Below, one piece after another: positions 1 to 8,398 of a stretch of DNA of 64,000 nucleotides. Positions within the stretch are counted from its first letter, which is position 1. Each line of letters opens with the position of its first letter. The position numbers and the translations under genes were made by a program. Origin of the DNA: Actinotalea soli (GTDB lineage: Bacteria; Actinomycetota; Actinomycetes; Actinomycetales; Cellulomonadaceae); assembly GCF_017565425.1 (NCBI RefSeq), contig NZ_JAGEMK010000001.1:862984-926983 (forward strand). Reading direction: 5' to 3'. Under the pieces are notes generated by a model. That model was not told where the DNA came from. It saw only the letters and a program-made list of their open reading frames with translations, and ran no database searches.

Positions 1-1
1 T

Positions 2-508
2 GGCGTCGCCGCTGCCGTCCTGATCGGCGGGGGGAACGACAGCAGCCCGGTCTCGACCCCGTCACCGAGCGAGAAGCCCGAGGCCTCCCCGACGCCGGAC
101 GAGGACGCGAGCCCGACCACCACGCCCACCCCCACGCCGACCGACGAGCCGGAGCCGGAGCCGACGCAGGAGCCGTCCCCGACGCCGACCAGTCCCGCCC
201 CGCCCACCGTCGCCGAGACCAACGTGACGGTCACCATCTCCGGCTGGAACGACTCCCTGGGCGCCGCCGAGGTCGTCGGCTACGCCGACGTCGTCGAGCA
301 GACAGGAACATGCACCCTGACGCTGACCCGTGACGGGGTCACCGCCTCCGCCTCGGGAGCGGCCCTCGCCGACGCGTCGACCACGAGCTGCGGCTCGGTC
401 AGCGTGCCACGGTCCGAGCTGTCCGCAGGGACGTGGACGGCAACCCTGACCTACTCCTCCCCGACGTCCCGCGGCACGTCCGAGCCCGTGCAGATCGAGG
501 TCCCCTGA
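2..508 (+). CDS. C-terminal part of membrane-anchored extracellular protein
   Basis: The 5' end lies outside the window; frame 2 is open from the first base to the TGA at 506-508. The visible part begins with the end of a hydrophobic stretch (GVAAAVLIGGG). About 55 residues rich in Pro, Thr, Ser and Glu follow, a typical extracellular linker, and then a ~100-residue Ser/Thr-rich domain with two cysteines that ends in VQIEVP. This looks like a membrane anchor, a wall-spanning linker and a small beta-rich outer domain. I recognise no family. Its stop overlaps the next start (TGATG), so the two are probably translated together. Confidence 0.7.
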   Translation, partial: GVAAAVLIGGGNDSSPVSTPSPSEKPEASPTPDEDASPTTTPTPTPTDEPEPEPTQEPSPTPTSPAPPTVAETNVTVTISGWNDSLGAAEVVGYADVVEQTGTCTLTLTRDGVTASASGAALADASTTSCGSVSVPRSELSAGTWTATLTYSSPTSRGTSEPVQIEVP

Positions 509-2577
509 TGCGCACCCGCCCCGTCACCCGCGTGGTCTCCCTGATCCTCACCGTCGCGGTCGCGATGGTCGGAGCCGTCGCCGTCGTCGTCGCCCCGCCC
601 GCGAGCGCCCCGGCCGAGGCCGCCGACCTGCGGCTCTTCGACCCCGGCATGATCATCAGCGACGCCGCATTCTACGACGCCTCGACCATGACTGCGGCGC
701 AGGTCCAGAGCTTCCTCGTGTCCAAGGGGTCGCGCTGCACGAGCACGAGCAGCCTCGTCTGCATCAAGGACTTCCGCCAGACCACCCAGAACAAGCCCGC
801 CACGGCCCAGTGCCAGGGGGCCTACACCGGTGCGGCGAACGAGACCGCGGCACAGATCATCGCGAAGGTCGCGCGGGCCTGCGGCATCAACCCCCAGGTC
901 CTGCTGGTGACCCTGCAGAAGGAGCAGGGCTTCATCACCGCGACGGCCGGCAAGTCCGCTGCCACGTACAACAAGGCCATGGGCTTCGGGTGCCCCGACA
1001 CCGCCGCGTGCAACACCGAGTACGCCGGGTTCTTCAACCAGGTCTACCGGGCTGCCTACCAGTTCAAGAACTACGCGCTCAACCCCAACAACTTCAACCA
1101 CCGCGCCGGCATGACCAACAACGTGCGCTTCCACCCCAACGCCGCGTGCGGCAGCTCGCCGGTGTTCATCCGCAACCAGGCCACCGCCGGCCTGTACAAC
1201 TACACGCCCTACCAGCCGAACCCCGCGGCCCTCGCCGCCGGCTACGGCTCGGGAGACAGCTGCTCGGCCTACGGCAACCGGAACTTCTGGAACTACTTCA
1301 CGGACTGGTTCGGCTCGACCGACCAGCGCCAGCCGATCGGGACGGTCGACTCCGTCACGAGCACGGCAGGGAGCATCACCGTCCGCGGCTGGGCCCTGGA
1401 CCCTGACACGACCGCGTCGATCCGGGTGCACGTCTACGTCGACGGCAAGGCGGTGCGCTCGGTCCTCGCGAACGGGACCCGGACGGACATCGGTCGGATC
1501 CACGGCAAGGGCGACCAGCACGGGTTCAGCACCTCGGTCCCTGCCGCGGACGGCCGGCGGAACGTGTGCGTCCACGCCATGGACGCCACCGGGGGCAGGG
1601 TGAACCCGCAGATCGGGTGCAAGACCGTCACCGTGGCCAACACCCGGCCTATCGGGTCCCTCGACTCGGTGACGGCCTCCGCCGGGTCCGCGACCGTCCG
1701 GGGCTGGGCCCTGGACCCCGACACCGACGCGTCGATCCGGGTCCACGTCCACGTCGACGGACGCGCGGTGCGCAGCGTGGTGGCCAACGGAAACCGCCCC
1801 GACGTGGGCCGCACCTACGGACGCGGCAACCTGCACGGGTACGCCGTCTCCGTGCCGGTGACCGACGGCCGGCGCACGGTCTGCGCCTTCGCGATCGACT
1901 CGACCGGCGGACCGAACCGACAGCTCGGCTGCCGGACCGTGACCGCGACCAACGCCGCTCCGATCGGCTCCCTGGACAGCGTCACCACCAGCATCGGTGG
2001 CTCCCTGCGGTTGCGCGGCTGGGCCCTGGACCCCGACACCGACGACTCGATCGACGTCCGGATCACGGTCGACGGGACCGTCATGAGCACGATGACCGCC
2101 GCCGCAGCCCGGGCCGACGTCGAGCGCGTGCACGGCCGCGGTCCCCTCCACGGCTTCACCTACGAGCAGGACGCCGCCCCCGGGGACTACCAGGTCTGCG
2201 CCGAGGCCCTCGACGCGACCACCAAGGTCGCACGTCAGCTCGGGTGCCGCACCGTCACGGTCAACGGCGCGCCCTTCGGCCACGTGGACTCGGTCACCGG
2301 TCTGACAGGCGAGATCCGGGCTCGGGGCTGGGCCATCGACCCGAACACCAACGACCCGATCCGCGTCCACGTCCACATCGACGGCTCGCCCGCACGGTCG
2401 GTCCTCGCGAACATCCGGCGCGACGACGTCGAGCGCGCCCACCAGCGAGGCCCCCTGCACGGCTACGACACCCGCGTCCCGGCAGCGCCAGGGTCGCGGA
2501 ACGTGTGCCTCTACGGGATCGACGTGCAGCGCGAACGCAACACCCTGCTCGGCTGTCGGACGGTGACGGTCACCTGA
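508..2577 (+). CDS. Secreted lysozyme-like surface protein with four ~104-aa repeats
   Basis: A 689-residue exported protein. ATG 508 is chosen because it overlaps the upstream stop (TGATG) and opens directly on an Arg-rich n-region and a long hydrophobic signal core ending near ALA-rich residues 30-40. Residues about 40-275 form a cysteine-containing domain with the motif LQKEQGF, which resembles lysozyme-like/amidase-type domains of actinobacterial surface proteins; the Glu could be catalytic, but this is inference. Residues 276-689 are four tandem repeats starting at 276, 381, 485 and 589, each with a GWALDP/GWAIDP core, an HV(Y/H)VDG-type strand and a C-terminal cysteine pair. Such repeats occur in actinobacterial wall proteins and may bind wall polymer. 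It sits at the edge of the glycopolymer cluster. Confidence 0.8.
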   Translation: MRTRPVTRVVSLILTVAVAMVGAVAVVVAPPASAPAEAADLRLFDPGMIISDAAFYDASTMTAAQVQSFLVSKGSRCTSTSSLVCIKDFRQTTQNKPATAQCQGAYTGAANETAAQIIAKVARACGINPQVLLVTLQKEQGFITATAGKSAATYNKAMGFGCPDTAACNTEYAGFFNQVYRAAYQFKNYALNPNNFNHRAGMTNNVRFHPNAACGSSPVFIRNQATAGLYNYTPYQPNPAALAAGYGSGDSCSAYGNRNFWNYFTDWFGSTDQRQPIGTVDSVTSTAGSITVRGWALDPDTTASIRVHVYVDGKAVRSVLANGTRTDIGRIHGKGDQHGFSTSVPAADGRRNVCVHAMDATGGRVNPQIGCKTVTVANTRPIGSLDSVTASAGSATVRGWALDPDTDASIRVHVHVDGRAVRSVVANGNRPDVGRTYGRGNLHGYAVSVPVTDGRRTVCAFAIDSTGGPNRQLGCRTVTATNAAPIGSLDSVTTSIGGSLRLRGWALDPDTDDSIDVRITVDGTVMSTMTAAAARADVERVHGRGPLHGFTYEQDAAPGDYQVCAEALDATTKVARQLGCRTVTVNGAPFGHVDSVTGLTGEIRARGWAIDPNTNDPIRVHVHIDGSPARSVLANIRRDDVERAHQRGPLHGYDTRVPAAPGSRNVCLYGIDVQRERNTLLGCRTVTVT
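1333..2574 (+). repeat. Four in-frame tandem repeats inside the surface protein
   Basis: Repeat units begin at 1333, 1648, 1960 and 2272, a period of 315, 312 and 312 bases. Each encodes P(I/F)G, DSVT, RGWA(L/I)DP, a VDG or IDG strand, HG(F/Y) and a closing GC(K/R)TVTV. Protein similarity is high and DNA similarity lower, so these are old duplications rather than recent copies. Confidence 0.85.
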
Positions 2578-2644
2578 GGGGTCGGCCGAGGCCGAGCACC
2601 CATCGCCTGCGGGTCGCGGAGAGCGCGGGGCAGGGGCCGTGGCG

Positions 2645-3772
2645 TCAGGCGCGCAGGGCCTGACGGTACGCCGCGACGTGCACGCTCGCGGCGGCGTCCC
2701 AGGTGAACTGCTGGGCGCGAGCGACGGCCGCAGCGGCCAGCTCCTCACGTCGTGCCGCGTCGTCGAGCAGCTGCCGCAGAGCGTCACCGATGCTCTGCTC
2801 GTCCGTCCCGCAGTAGGCCACCGCCTCACCACCGACCTCGGGGAGCGAGAGCTCACGGGAGGTGAGCACCGCGGCGCCGCAAGCCATCGCCTCGAGCACC
2901 GGGAGGCCGAAGCCCTCCCCCAGGCTCGGGTAGGCCACCACCTCGGCCCCCGACATGAGCCCGGCGAGGTCACCGAGCGGCAGATACCCGGTCCGCTGCA
3001 CGTCGAGCCCGTCAGGGACAGCCTCGATCGCGGGCCCGACCGCGTCGTCCCAGCCTGGTCCCCCCGCCAGGACCAGACGCGGCGGGTCGCTGAGACCCGC
3101 GCTGGCGCGGACCCAGCCCCGGATGAGGGCAGGGACGTTCTTGCGGGGCTCGAGCGTCCCCAGGAACGCGACGTACGGCGCCGTCCCGAGGCCGAGAGAG
3201 GCGCGCACCCGGGCTTGCTCCTCGGCCGACGTCGGGTGGAAGACCGACCCGTCGACACCGTGGTAGGCGACGTGGAACAGCGGCTCGCCACCGCCCGCGA
3301 AGCGGCGGACCTCGTCCCGTGTGGCACGCGAGGGGACCACGACGGCTGCCGAGCGGCGGACGGCCGCACGGGTCGCGGCCCGGAAGAACCTCGCCTTGAC
3401 CGGCGAGTGGAGCTGCGGGTGGCTGAAGAACGTCGCGTCGTGCAGCGTGGTCACCACGGGCACCGACGAGAAGCGGGGCATCGTGTAGTGCGGGCTGTGC
3501 AGGACGTCGGGGCGCAGCCGCCGGACCAGGGCCACGAGTCCGCTCTGCTCCCAGGCGAGTCGTGCCGCACGCCCGGACAGGGCCGCGGGTGCCGTCACGA
3601 TCTCCGCCGCGGGGACGAGGTCGCTCGTCGCCTCCGCGTCGCGCTCCTGGCAGACGACCGCGAGGGCGACGTCCTGCCGGGCGAGGGCGGGCAGCAGGGC
3701 GTCGACGTACCGACCGACGCCACCGCGGTCGGCGGGGATCGCGGTGGCGTCGATCAGCACGCGTGGCGTCAT
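2645..3772 (-). CDS. GT4-family glycosyltransferase
   Basis: A 375-residue GT-B glycosyltransferase, probably adding a sugar to the surface polymer on the cytoplasmic side. The N-terminus (RVLIDATAIPADRGGVGRY) is the usual GT4 acceptor-side start with a glycine loop. The C-terminal half has FLGTLEPRKN, and later SLGEGFGLPVLEAMACG, the conserved E-x7-E nucleotide-sugar motif. ATG at 3772 overlaps the TGA of the upstream pyruvyl transferase by 4 bp; a long upstream extension of the frame runs inside that gene and is not credible. It is last in a minus-strand operon with the pyruvyl transferase, the flippase-like protein and the nitroreductase-like protein. Confidence 0.88.
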   Translation of the reverse strand: MTPRVLIDATAIPADRGGVGRYVDALLPALARQDVALAVVCQERDAEATSDLVPAAEIVTAPAALSGRAARLAWEQSGLVALVRRLRPDVLHSPHYTMPRFSSVPVVTTLHDATFFSHPQLHSPVKARFFRAATRAAVRRSAAVVVPSRATRDEVRRFAGGGEPLFHVAYHGVDGSVFHPTSAEEQARVRASLGLGTAPYVAFLGTLEPRKNVPALIRGWVRASAGLSDPPRLVLAGGPGWDDAVGPAIEAVPDGLDVQRTGYLPLGDLAGLMSGAEVVAYPSLGEGFGLPVLEAMACGAAVLTSRELSLPEVGGEAVAYCGTDEQSIGDALRQLLDDAARREELAAAAVARAQQFTWDAAASVHVAAYRQALRA

Positions 3773-4989
3773 GCGTTCGCGACGTCCTCGATCACGTCGA
3801 TCTGGCGGAGTGCCTTGGCCTTGACCTGGGGCAGGGAGGCCTCGAGCTGCGAGCGCACCTGCTCCTCCTGGTCGATGAGCAGGCCGATCCGCTCGGCGAA
3901 GAGCTCGTCGGTGTAGGCGTCGTGGCCCACGGCCCACTCGGCGAGGCCGAACATGTCCAGGACCTCGCGGTACTTGTGGCTCCAGCCGATGACGAGGGTC
4001 GGGACCCCCATCGCCAGCGAGGACACCATCGCGTGGAACCGCGAGGCGACGAACACGTCGCACCGGCCGATGAGGTAGCGCAGGGCCTGCGAGGAGAGCT
4101 CCTCGTCGGGGAACAGCACGCGGTCGGGCGAGGAGAGCCCGGCGAAGACCTCGCGGCAGAGCGGGAGGTCGTTGTTGTGGGTCTTGTCCGTGGTGGACCG
4201 GGCGCTGTGCGCGACCAGCAGGACCTTCTTGCCCAGGGTGCCCGTCAGGTGGTCGATCATGCGCTGGACCTCGGCGACGTAGTCCTCCCCCGCCGCCTCG
4301 GCCGACTTGCGCAGCACCGCGCTGGGAGAGACCCCGACGACGTCGCCGCCCTCGAAGAAGGTCATGTCGACCGCGGCCTGCGCGAGGGCGGCGTCCCGGT
4401 CGGTCACCTCGAGGGTGAAGGCCAGGTCAGCACCCTCGTGCAGGTTGTCCAGCCCGAGGCCCGTGAGGTGCTCGTGGGTGACCGCGCCGCGGGAGACGAT
4501 CGCCGCGACCCGCGGGAGCAGCGTCTTGGCCGCGAAGCGGTTCAGGGGGCTCGTGAAGGGACCCATCGCCTGAGCGCACTTGACCACCGGGGTGCCGACG
4601 AGGAGCGCCGGGAGGATGCTCGCCACGTTGTAGATGAGGAACTTGCCCCGACCGTCGACGAAGGTGATGCCACCCTGGTCGAGCAGGACGTCAGCCGTCG
4701 CGAGGGCTCCGACCTCCGGGACGGCCCGCTCGATGGTCTTGCGCAGCGGCGGCAGGAGGCGGTGCAGCAAGGCTGCCGAGTTGAGCAGCACCCCGAGCCG
4801 CAGAGGGGACGCGTCGAGGACCCGCAGGTTGGGGTACTCGTTCTGCTCGGCGTCCGACCGTGGGTACATGCTGAGCAGGATGAACCGCGTCTGCGCGTCA
4901 CGGGCCGAGAGCTGCTGGACCCCGCTCTCGAGCATCGCGGCAGCCCCCTTGTTCCCGGAGAATGCCGAACCGATGACTGCGACCTTCAT
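3769..4989 (-). CDS. Polysaccharide pyruvyl transferase family protein
   Basis: 406 residues, probably transferring a pyruvate ketal from phosphoenolpyruvate to a sugar of the exported polymer (CsaB/WcaK family, PF04230). It starts MKVAVIGSAFSGNKGAAAML, the usual N-terminus with a glycine loop. The C-terminal half has the family hallmarks VASRFHAMVSSLAMGVP and VIGWSHKYREV. ATG 4989 has an AAGGAAG ribosome site and overlaps the upstream stop by ATGA; its own stop overlaps the following GT4 start by 4 bp. Acidic pyruvyl groups on wall polymers often serve as ligands for surface proteins, so a link to a repeat protein such as the one at 508-2577 is possible but unproven. Confidence 0.88.
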   Translation of the reverse strand: MKVAVIGSAFSGNKGAAAMLESGVQQLSARDAQTRFILLSMYPRSDAEQNEYPNLRVLDASPLRLGVLLNSAALLHRLLPPLRKTIERAVPEVGALATADVLLDQGGITFVDGRGKFLIYNVASILPALLVGTPVVKCAQAMGPFTSPLNRFAAKTLLPRVAAIVSRGAVTHEHLTGLGLDNLHEGADLAFTLEVTDRDAALAQAAVDMTFFEGGDVVGVSPSAVLRKSAEAAGEDYVAEVQRMIDHLTGTLGKKVLLVAHSARSTTDKTHNNDLPLCREVFAGLSSPDRVLFPDEELSSQALRYLIGRCDVFVASRFHAMVSSLAMGVPTLVIGWSHKYREVLDMFGLAEWAVGHDAYTDELFAERIGLLIDQEEQVRSQLEASLPQVKAKALRQIDVIEDVANA

Positions 4990-5936
4990 GACGCACTTCC
5001 TTCCCTGACGTCGCGGATCTTGAGGGCACCGTAGACGAGGGCCACGACGACGTCCCCGACGGTGCTGTAGAGGCGGGCGAGCAACGAGAGCACGATGGCC
5101 TGCTCGACGGGCATGTACCGCGAGGCGAGCAGGACGATCACGGACTCCCGGACGCCCAGGCCGCTGGGTACGAAGACGGCGAGGATACCAACAGCCCCGG
5201 CCAGCACGTATGTCGCCGCGAGCGGCAGGTAGGCCGTGGACGGGACGTCGAGGAACGACGCCACGATGAGCACGAACCCGAGCCCGTTCACGAGCCGGGG
5301 CAGGAGGAAGGCCAGCTGGTAGCCGATCGAGGCCCGGCCGCCGAGGAAGTACTCCTCGGGGACGTCACGCTTGAGCGCCCGGCGGGCCACCAGGTTGACG
5401 CCCCAGCGGAACACCCGACGGTTGGTCACCAGGAGCAGCGGCACGAGGGCGAGCAGGACGGGCAGGAGCATCCCGACGACGTCTGCCGAGTCCCCCACCA
5501 GGACGTCGTGCAGGAGCAGGATCACCGCGGTCGGGATGATCGAGCCGAGGAGGAGGAAGACGTTCTCGTAGACGAAGGTGATGACCACCAGGGTCCGCGA
5601 GATCCCCCGCTGCTGCGCCCACAGCACCTTGTTGGCCACCGAGCCCACCTGGCCGGGGACGTACTTGAGCAGCCACGAGGCGCACTGCACCCGGATCGCG
5701 TCAGCAGCGGTGACCCGCGTCGTCCCCAGATGGGTGACCATCGAGCCCCACAGCAGGCCCGAGACGATCACGGCGGCTCCGAAGAGCACGACCGCTCCGA
5801 CCGACCAGGCGTTGACCTGGACCTCGATCTCGCGGACCGCGTCCCAGTTCGCGACCAGGGCCCGGCCGAAGAAGAAGACGACCAGGCCCAGGACCGCGAC
5901 GGTGAGACCGACGCGGAGGAGGCGCCTACGACTCAA
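4986..5936 (-). CDS. Flippase-like integral membrane protein (UPF0104/LPG synthase TM family)
   Basis: 316 residues with about eight hydrophobic helices and almost no soluble domain, typical of the UPF0104 'flippase-like domain' family related to the membrane part of lysylphosphatidylglycerol synthase. Members occur in glycolipid and polymer loci and are thought to move lipid intermediates, though the activity of this one is unknown. The start appears to be a TTG at 5936, inside the last codons of the upstream nitroreductase-like gene (11 bp overlap), with no clear ribosome site, which suggests coupled translation. The stop overlaps the start of the pyruvyl transferase by 4 bp. Confidence 0.8.
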   Translation of the reverse strand: MSRRRLLRVGLTVAVLGLVVFFFGRALVANWDAVREIEVQVNAWSVGAVVLFGAAVIVSGLLWGSMVTHLGTTRVTAADAIRVQCASWLLKYVPGQVGSVANKVLWAQQRGISRTLVVITFVYENVFLLLGSIIPTAVILLLHDVLVGDSADVVGMLLPVLLALVPLLLVTNRRVFRWGVNLVARRALKRDVPEEYFLGGRASIGYQLAFLLPRLVNGLGFVLIVASFLDVPSTAYLPLAATYVLAGAVGILAVFVPSGLGVRESVIVLLASRYMPVEQAIVLSLLARLYSTVGDVVVALVYGALKIRDVREGSAS

Positions 5937-7014
5937 GAGAGTTGAAGCTACGCAGGACGTCGAGGTCCTTCTTCTGGGAGAAGGCCACCAGACCCGTGGG
6001 GTCCGCGTAGCCCACGGCGATGAGCATGATGACGCGCTCGTAGGGAGCCAGGCCCAGCGTCTTGGCCATCTTGGCCTCGAGGGGCTCGAAGTCCGGCCAG
6101 TTGATGACGCTCGAGCTCAGCCCCAGGGTCTCGAGGGCGTACATGAAGCCCATCGAGGCGAGGGCTGCGTCGATGTAGATCACGTGCCGGTCGCGCGGGG
6201 AGAAGTAGCTGTCCAGGCGTCCCTTGACCACGATGAGCGTGGGGATCTGGTGGGCGTACCCGGCCGCGCCGAAGGGGATCCCTGCGACCCGCTCGACCAT
6301 GGCCGGGTCGTCGAAGACGAGGTACTCGTACGGCAGGCGGTTGCAGGCGGTGGGCGACTGACGACCGACCAGGAGGGCCTTGTCGAGCAGCTCGCGCTCG
6401 ACCGGCTTGTCGAGGAACCAGCGGACCGACCGGCGCTGCATCGACAGTGCTGCGAGCTGCTCGTAGGTCACGTCGCTCTGCGGGATGTCGCCGTGCACGT
6501 AGGGCTTGACCGTGCCGTCCGTGGTGGAGTGCTCGAGGGAGGTGAAGACCGCCCTGGCGCGGTCGACCACCGGGTCGGCGACCGTGACCACCGCGAAGTA
6601 CTCGGCGAGGACGTCGTGGGCCCAAGTCATCTCGCTGGCGTCCATGACCGGGTCCTGGGGGCCGCGGCGCAGGGCCGTGCGGTAGAAGTCGACGGTCTCG
6701 AGGATGTAGTCCTTCGCGAAGGCGTCCCGGCGCGGACGCATGAGGATGCCCTTCTCGAGCCGGTGGATGTTGCGCCTCAGCTCGACGTGGCTGCTGCGGC
6801 TCCGACGGAGGTTCTCGTAGTAGGCGCGCCGACCCGAGAGGACCGCGAACTGCTCGCGGTTGAAGGTCCCGAAGCCGGGGATCGAGTAGAGGGTCGCGCC
6901 GAGGCGCGTGGTCCCTGCCGCCGTGAGCACCCCACGGTTGGCGAGCTCGTAGGCCTTGCGGACTGCGGGGATCGCCAGGAGGTCCTTGGCGATGCGCTTC
7001 AGCTTCTTGATCAC
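5926..7014 (-). CDS. Nitroreductase-family protein with long N-terminal extension
   Basis: 362 residues. Residues about 160-360 resemble the FMN-dependent nitroreductase fold: RRSVRWFLDKPVE (phosphate/FMN-binding Arg-Ser-x-Arg type), QSPTACNRLPYEYLV, then ASMGFMYALETLGL and a closing GYADP. The first ~150 residues are basic and helical (KKLKRIAKDLLAIPAVRKAY) and are not part of the core fold. GTG 7014 is chosen because GAGGA lies 5 bases upstream and the frame before it overlaps the divergent gene. It is first in the operon with flippase-like, pyruvyl transferase and GT4 genes, so it may oxidise or reduce a sugar or carrier intermediate; this is inference. The substrate cannot be read from the sequence. 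Confidence 0.75.
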   Translation of the reverse strand: MIKKLKRIAKDLLAIPAVRKAYELANRGVLTAAGTTRLGATLYSIPGFGTFNREQFAVLSGRRAYYENLRRSRSSHVELRRNIHRLEKGILMRPRRDAFAKDYILETVDFYRTALRRGPQDPVMDASEMTWAHDVLAEYFAVVTVADPVVDRARAVFTSLEHSTTDGTVKPYVHGDIPQSDVTYEQLAALSMQRRSVRWFLDKPVERELLDKALLVGRQSPTACNRLPYEYLVFDDPAMVERVAGIPFGAAGYAHQIPTLIVVKGRLDSYFSPRDRHVIYIDAALASMGFMYALETLGLSSSVINWPDFEPLEAKMAKTLGLAPYERVIMLIAVGYADPTGLVAFSQKKDLDVLRSFNSLES

Positions 7015-7142
7015 AGGAGTCCTCAGACGGGGGCGGCGGTGGCCGGACGCGGCACGAGCCCGTTGGTGGTGGTCGACGACCCGGCCCCAGGAGTGTACCC
7101 GGCGGGCCCGGGCGGCCGGGCGGGACCACGGGGTGGGACCCG

Positions 7143-7148
7143 TAGGCT
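7143..7148 (+). promoter_or_regulatory. -10 box TAGGCT, leaderless promoter of GT4 gene
   Basis: TAGGCT lies exactly 6 bases before the GTG at 7155, so transcription would start at or next to the start codon. No ribosome site is present. Confidence 0.6.
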
Positions 7149-7154
7149 CGCACC

Positions 7155-8291
7155 GTGAGCACAGCACGGGACGGCCTCGAGGTCACGATGACGGTCGAGC
7201 AGCTCTGGCAGCCGGCCCCGGGAGGCTCGGGCACCTACATCGTCGAGCTCGCCCGCGCCCTCGTCGAGGCCGGGGAGGTCGAGCTCACCGGGCTCGCAGC
7301 CCGCCGGTCCGGCGCGCCGTCGGCCGATCTCCCGACCGAGATGGCCGTGCACCACGCACCGCTCCCCCGCGCGCTGCTCTACGAGTCGTGGCTGCGGCGC
7401 AGGGGCCACGGACGACGCCGCGACGCGGCCTCTGCCGCGGTGCTGCACGCGACCACCTGGGCCGTCCCGCCACGCCGCGGTCCCCTCGTCGTCACGGTCC
7501 ACGACCTCGCCTTCCTGCGGGACCCCGGGCACTTCACCCCCCGGGGGAACGCCTTCTTCCGCAGGGCCCTCGACGTCGTGCGGGGCGAGGCCGACGTGGT
7601 CGTGGTCCCCTCGCAGACCACGGCCGAGGACTGCACCGAGCACGGCATCGAGCCTGAGCGGATCCGGGTCGTGCACCACGGTGTGCGCATCCAGGAGCCG
7701 CAGCCCGGGGAGGTCGAGGAGTTCCGCCGCCGGCACCGCCTCGAGCGCCCGTACCTCCTGTGGTGCGGCACCCTCGAGCCGCGCAAGAACCTCGCCGTCC
7801 TGCTCGACGCGTACCGGGCGCTGCTCGACCAGGACCCCGACCTCGACCTCGACCTGGTGCTGGTGGGACCGCAGGGCTGGGGCGGCGCCGCGGCCGATCT
7901 CGCCCGCCGGTCGGGCACGCTGCCCACGGGTCGGTTGCGGCTCCTGGGACGGCTCGACGAGGCCGACCTGCACCGCGCCTACGCCGGGGCACGGACCTTC
8001 TGCTTCCCCTCGACGTGGGAAGGGTTCGGGATGCCTGTCCTGGAGGCGATGGCCCACGGCGTCCCGGTCGTGACCTCCGCCGGCACGTCGATGGCCGAGA
8101 TCAGCACGCACGGCGCCCTGCTCGTCGACCCGACCTCGCCGACCGACCTCGCGGCCGCCCTCGCCGAGGCCGCCGGCGAGGGGCACTCGAGGCTGGCCGA
8201 GGCTGCCCGCACCAACGCCGCGGGCTTCACCTGGGCGCGGAGCGCCCAGCTCCATGTGGAGGCCTACCGTGCCGCAGCCGCCTCGGGCTGA
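7155..8291 (+). CDS. GT4-family glycosyltransferase
   Basis: 378-residue GT-B glycosyltransferase. It has an N-terminal glycine loop (PAPGGSGTYIVELARAL), the mid-protein LLWCGTLEPRKNLAVLL hinge motif and STWEGFGMPVLEAMAHGVP, the E-x7-E donor-binding motif. It is similar in layout to the GT4 at 2645-3772 but runs the other way. GTG 7155 fits a leaderless transcript; an internal ATG at 7188 is the alternative. It is divergent from the nitroreductase-like operon and followed by a GT2 on the same strand. Confidence 0.87.
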   Translation: MSTARDGLEVTMTVEQLWQPAPGGSGTYIVELARALVEAGEVELTGLAARRSGAPSADLPTEMAVHHAPLPRALLYESWLRRRGHGRRRDAASAAVLHATTWAVPPRRGPLVVTVHDLAFLRDPGHFTPRGNAFFRRALDVVRGEADVVVVPSQTTAEDCTEHGIEPERIRVVHHGVRIQEPQPGEVEEFRRRHRLERPYLLWCGTLEPRKNLAVLLDAYRALLDQDPDLDLDLVLVGPQGWGGAAADLARRSGTLPTGRLRLLGRLDEADLHRAYAGARTFCFPSTWEGFGMPVLEAMAHGVPVVTSAGTSMAEISTHGALLVDPTSPTDLAAALAEAAGEGHSRLAEAARTNAAGFTWARSAQLHVEAYRAAAASG

Positions 8292-8398
8292 CCTGCCAGC
8301 AGCCGCGACCCGCCGCGACGGGCGCGCCTAGACTGGTCTGGTCCTCCCGGGCCGACCGGACCCCGACACCGCTCCCGTCCCTGCTCAGATTGGCAGCC

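Noticed and set aside
1333..2574. Regular repeats resembling an array
   Set aside because: They are in-frame protein repeats of ~312 bases with variable DNA, not CRISPR or satellite repeats.
451..3369. Long minus-strand open frame of 972 codons
   Set aside because: It is a high-GC shadow of the surface protein and GT4 genes; composition is Arg/Gly/Val-rich and no domain or start signal is seen.
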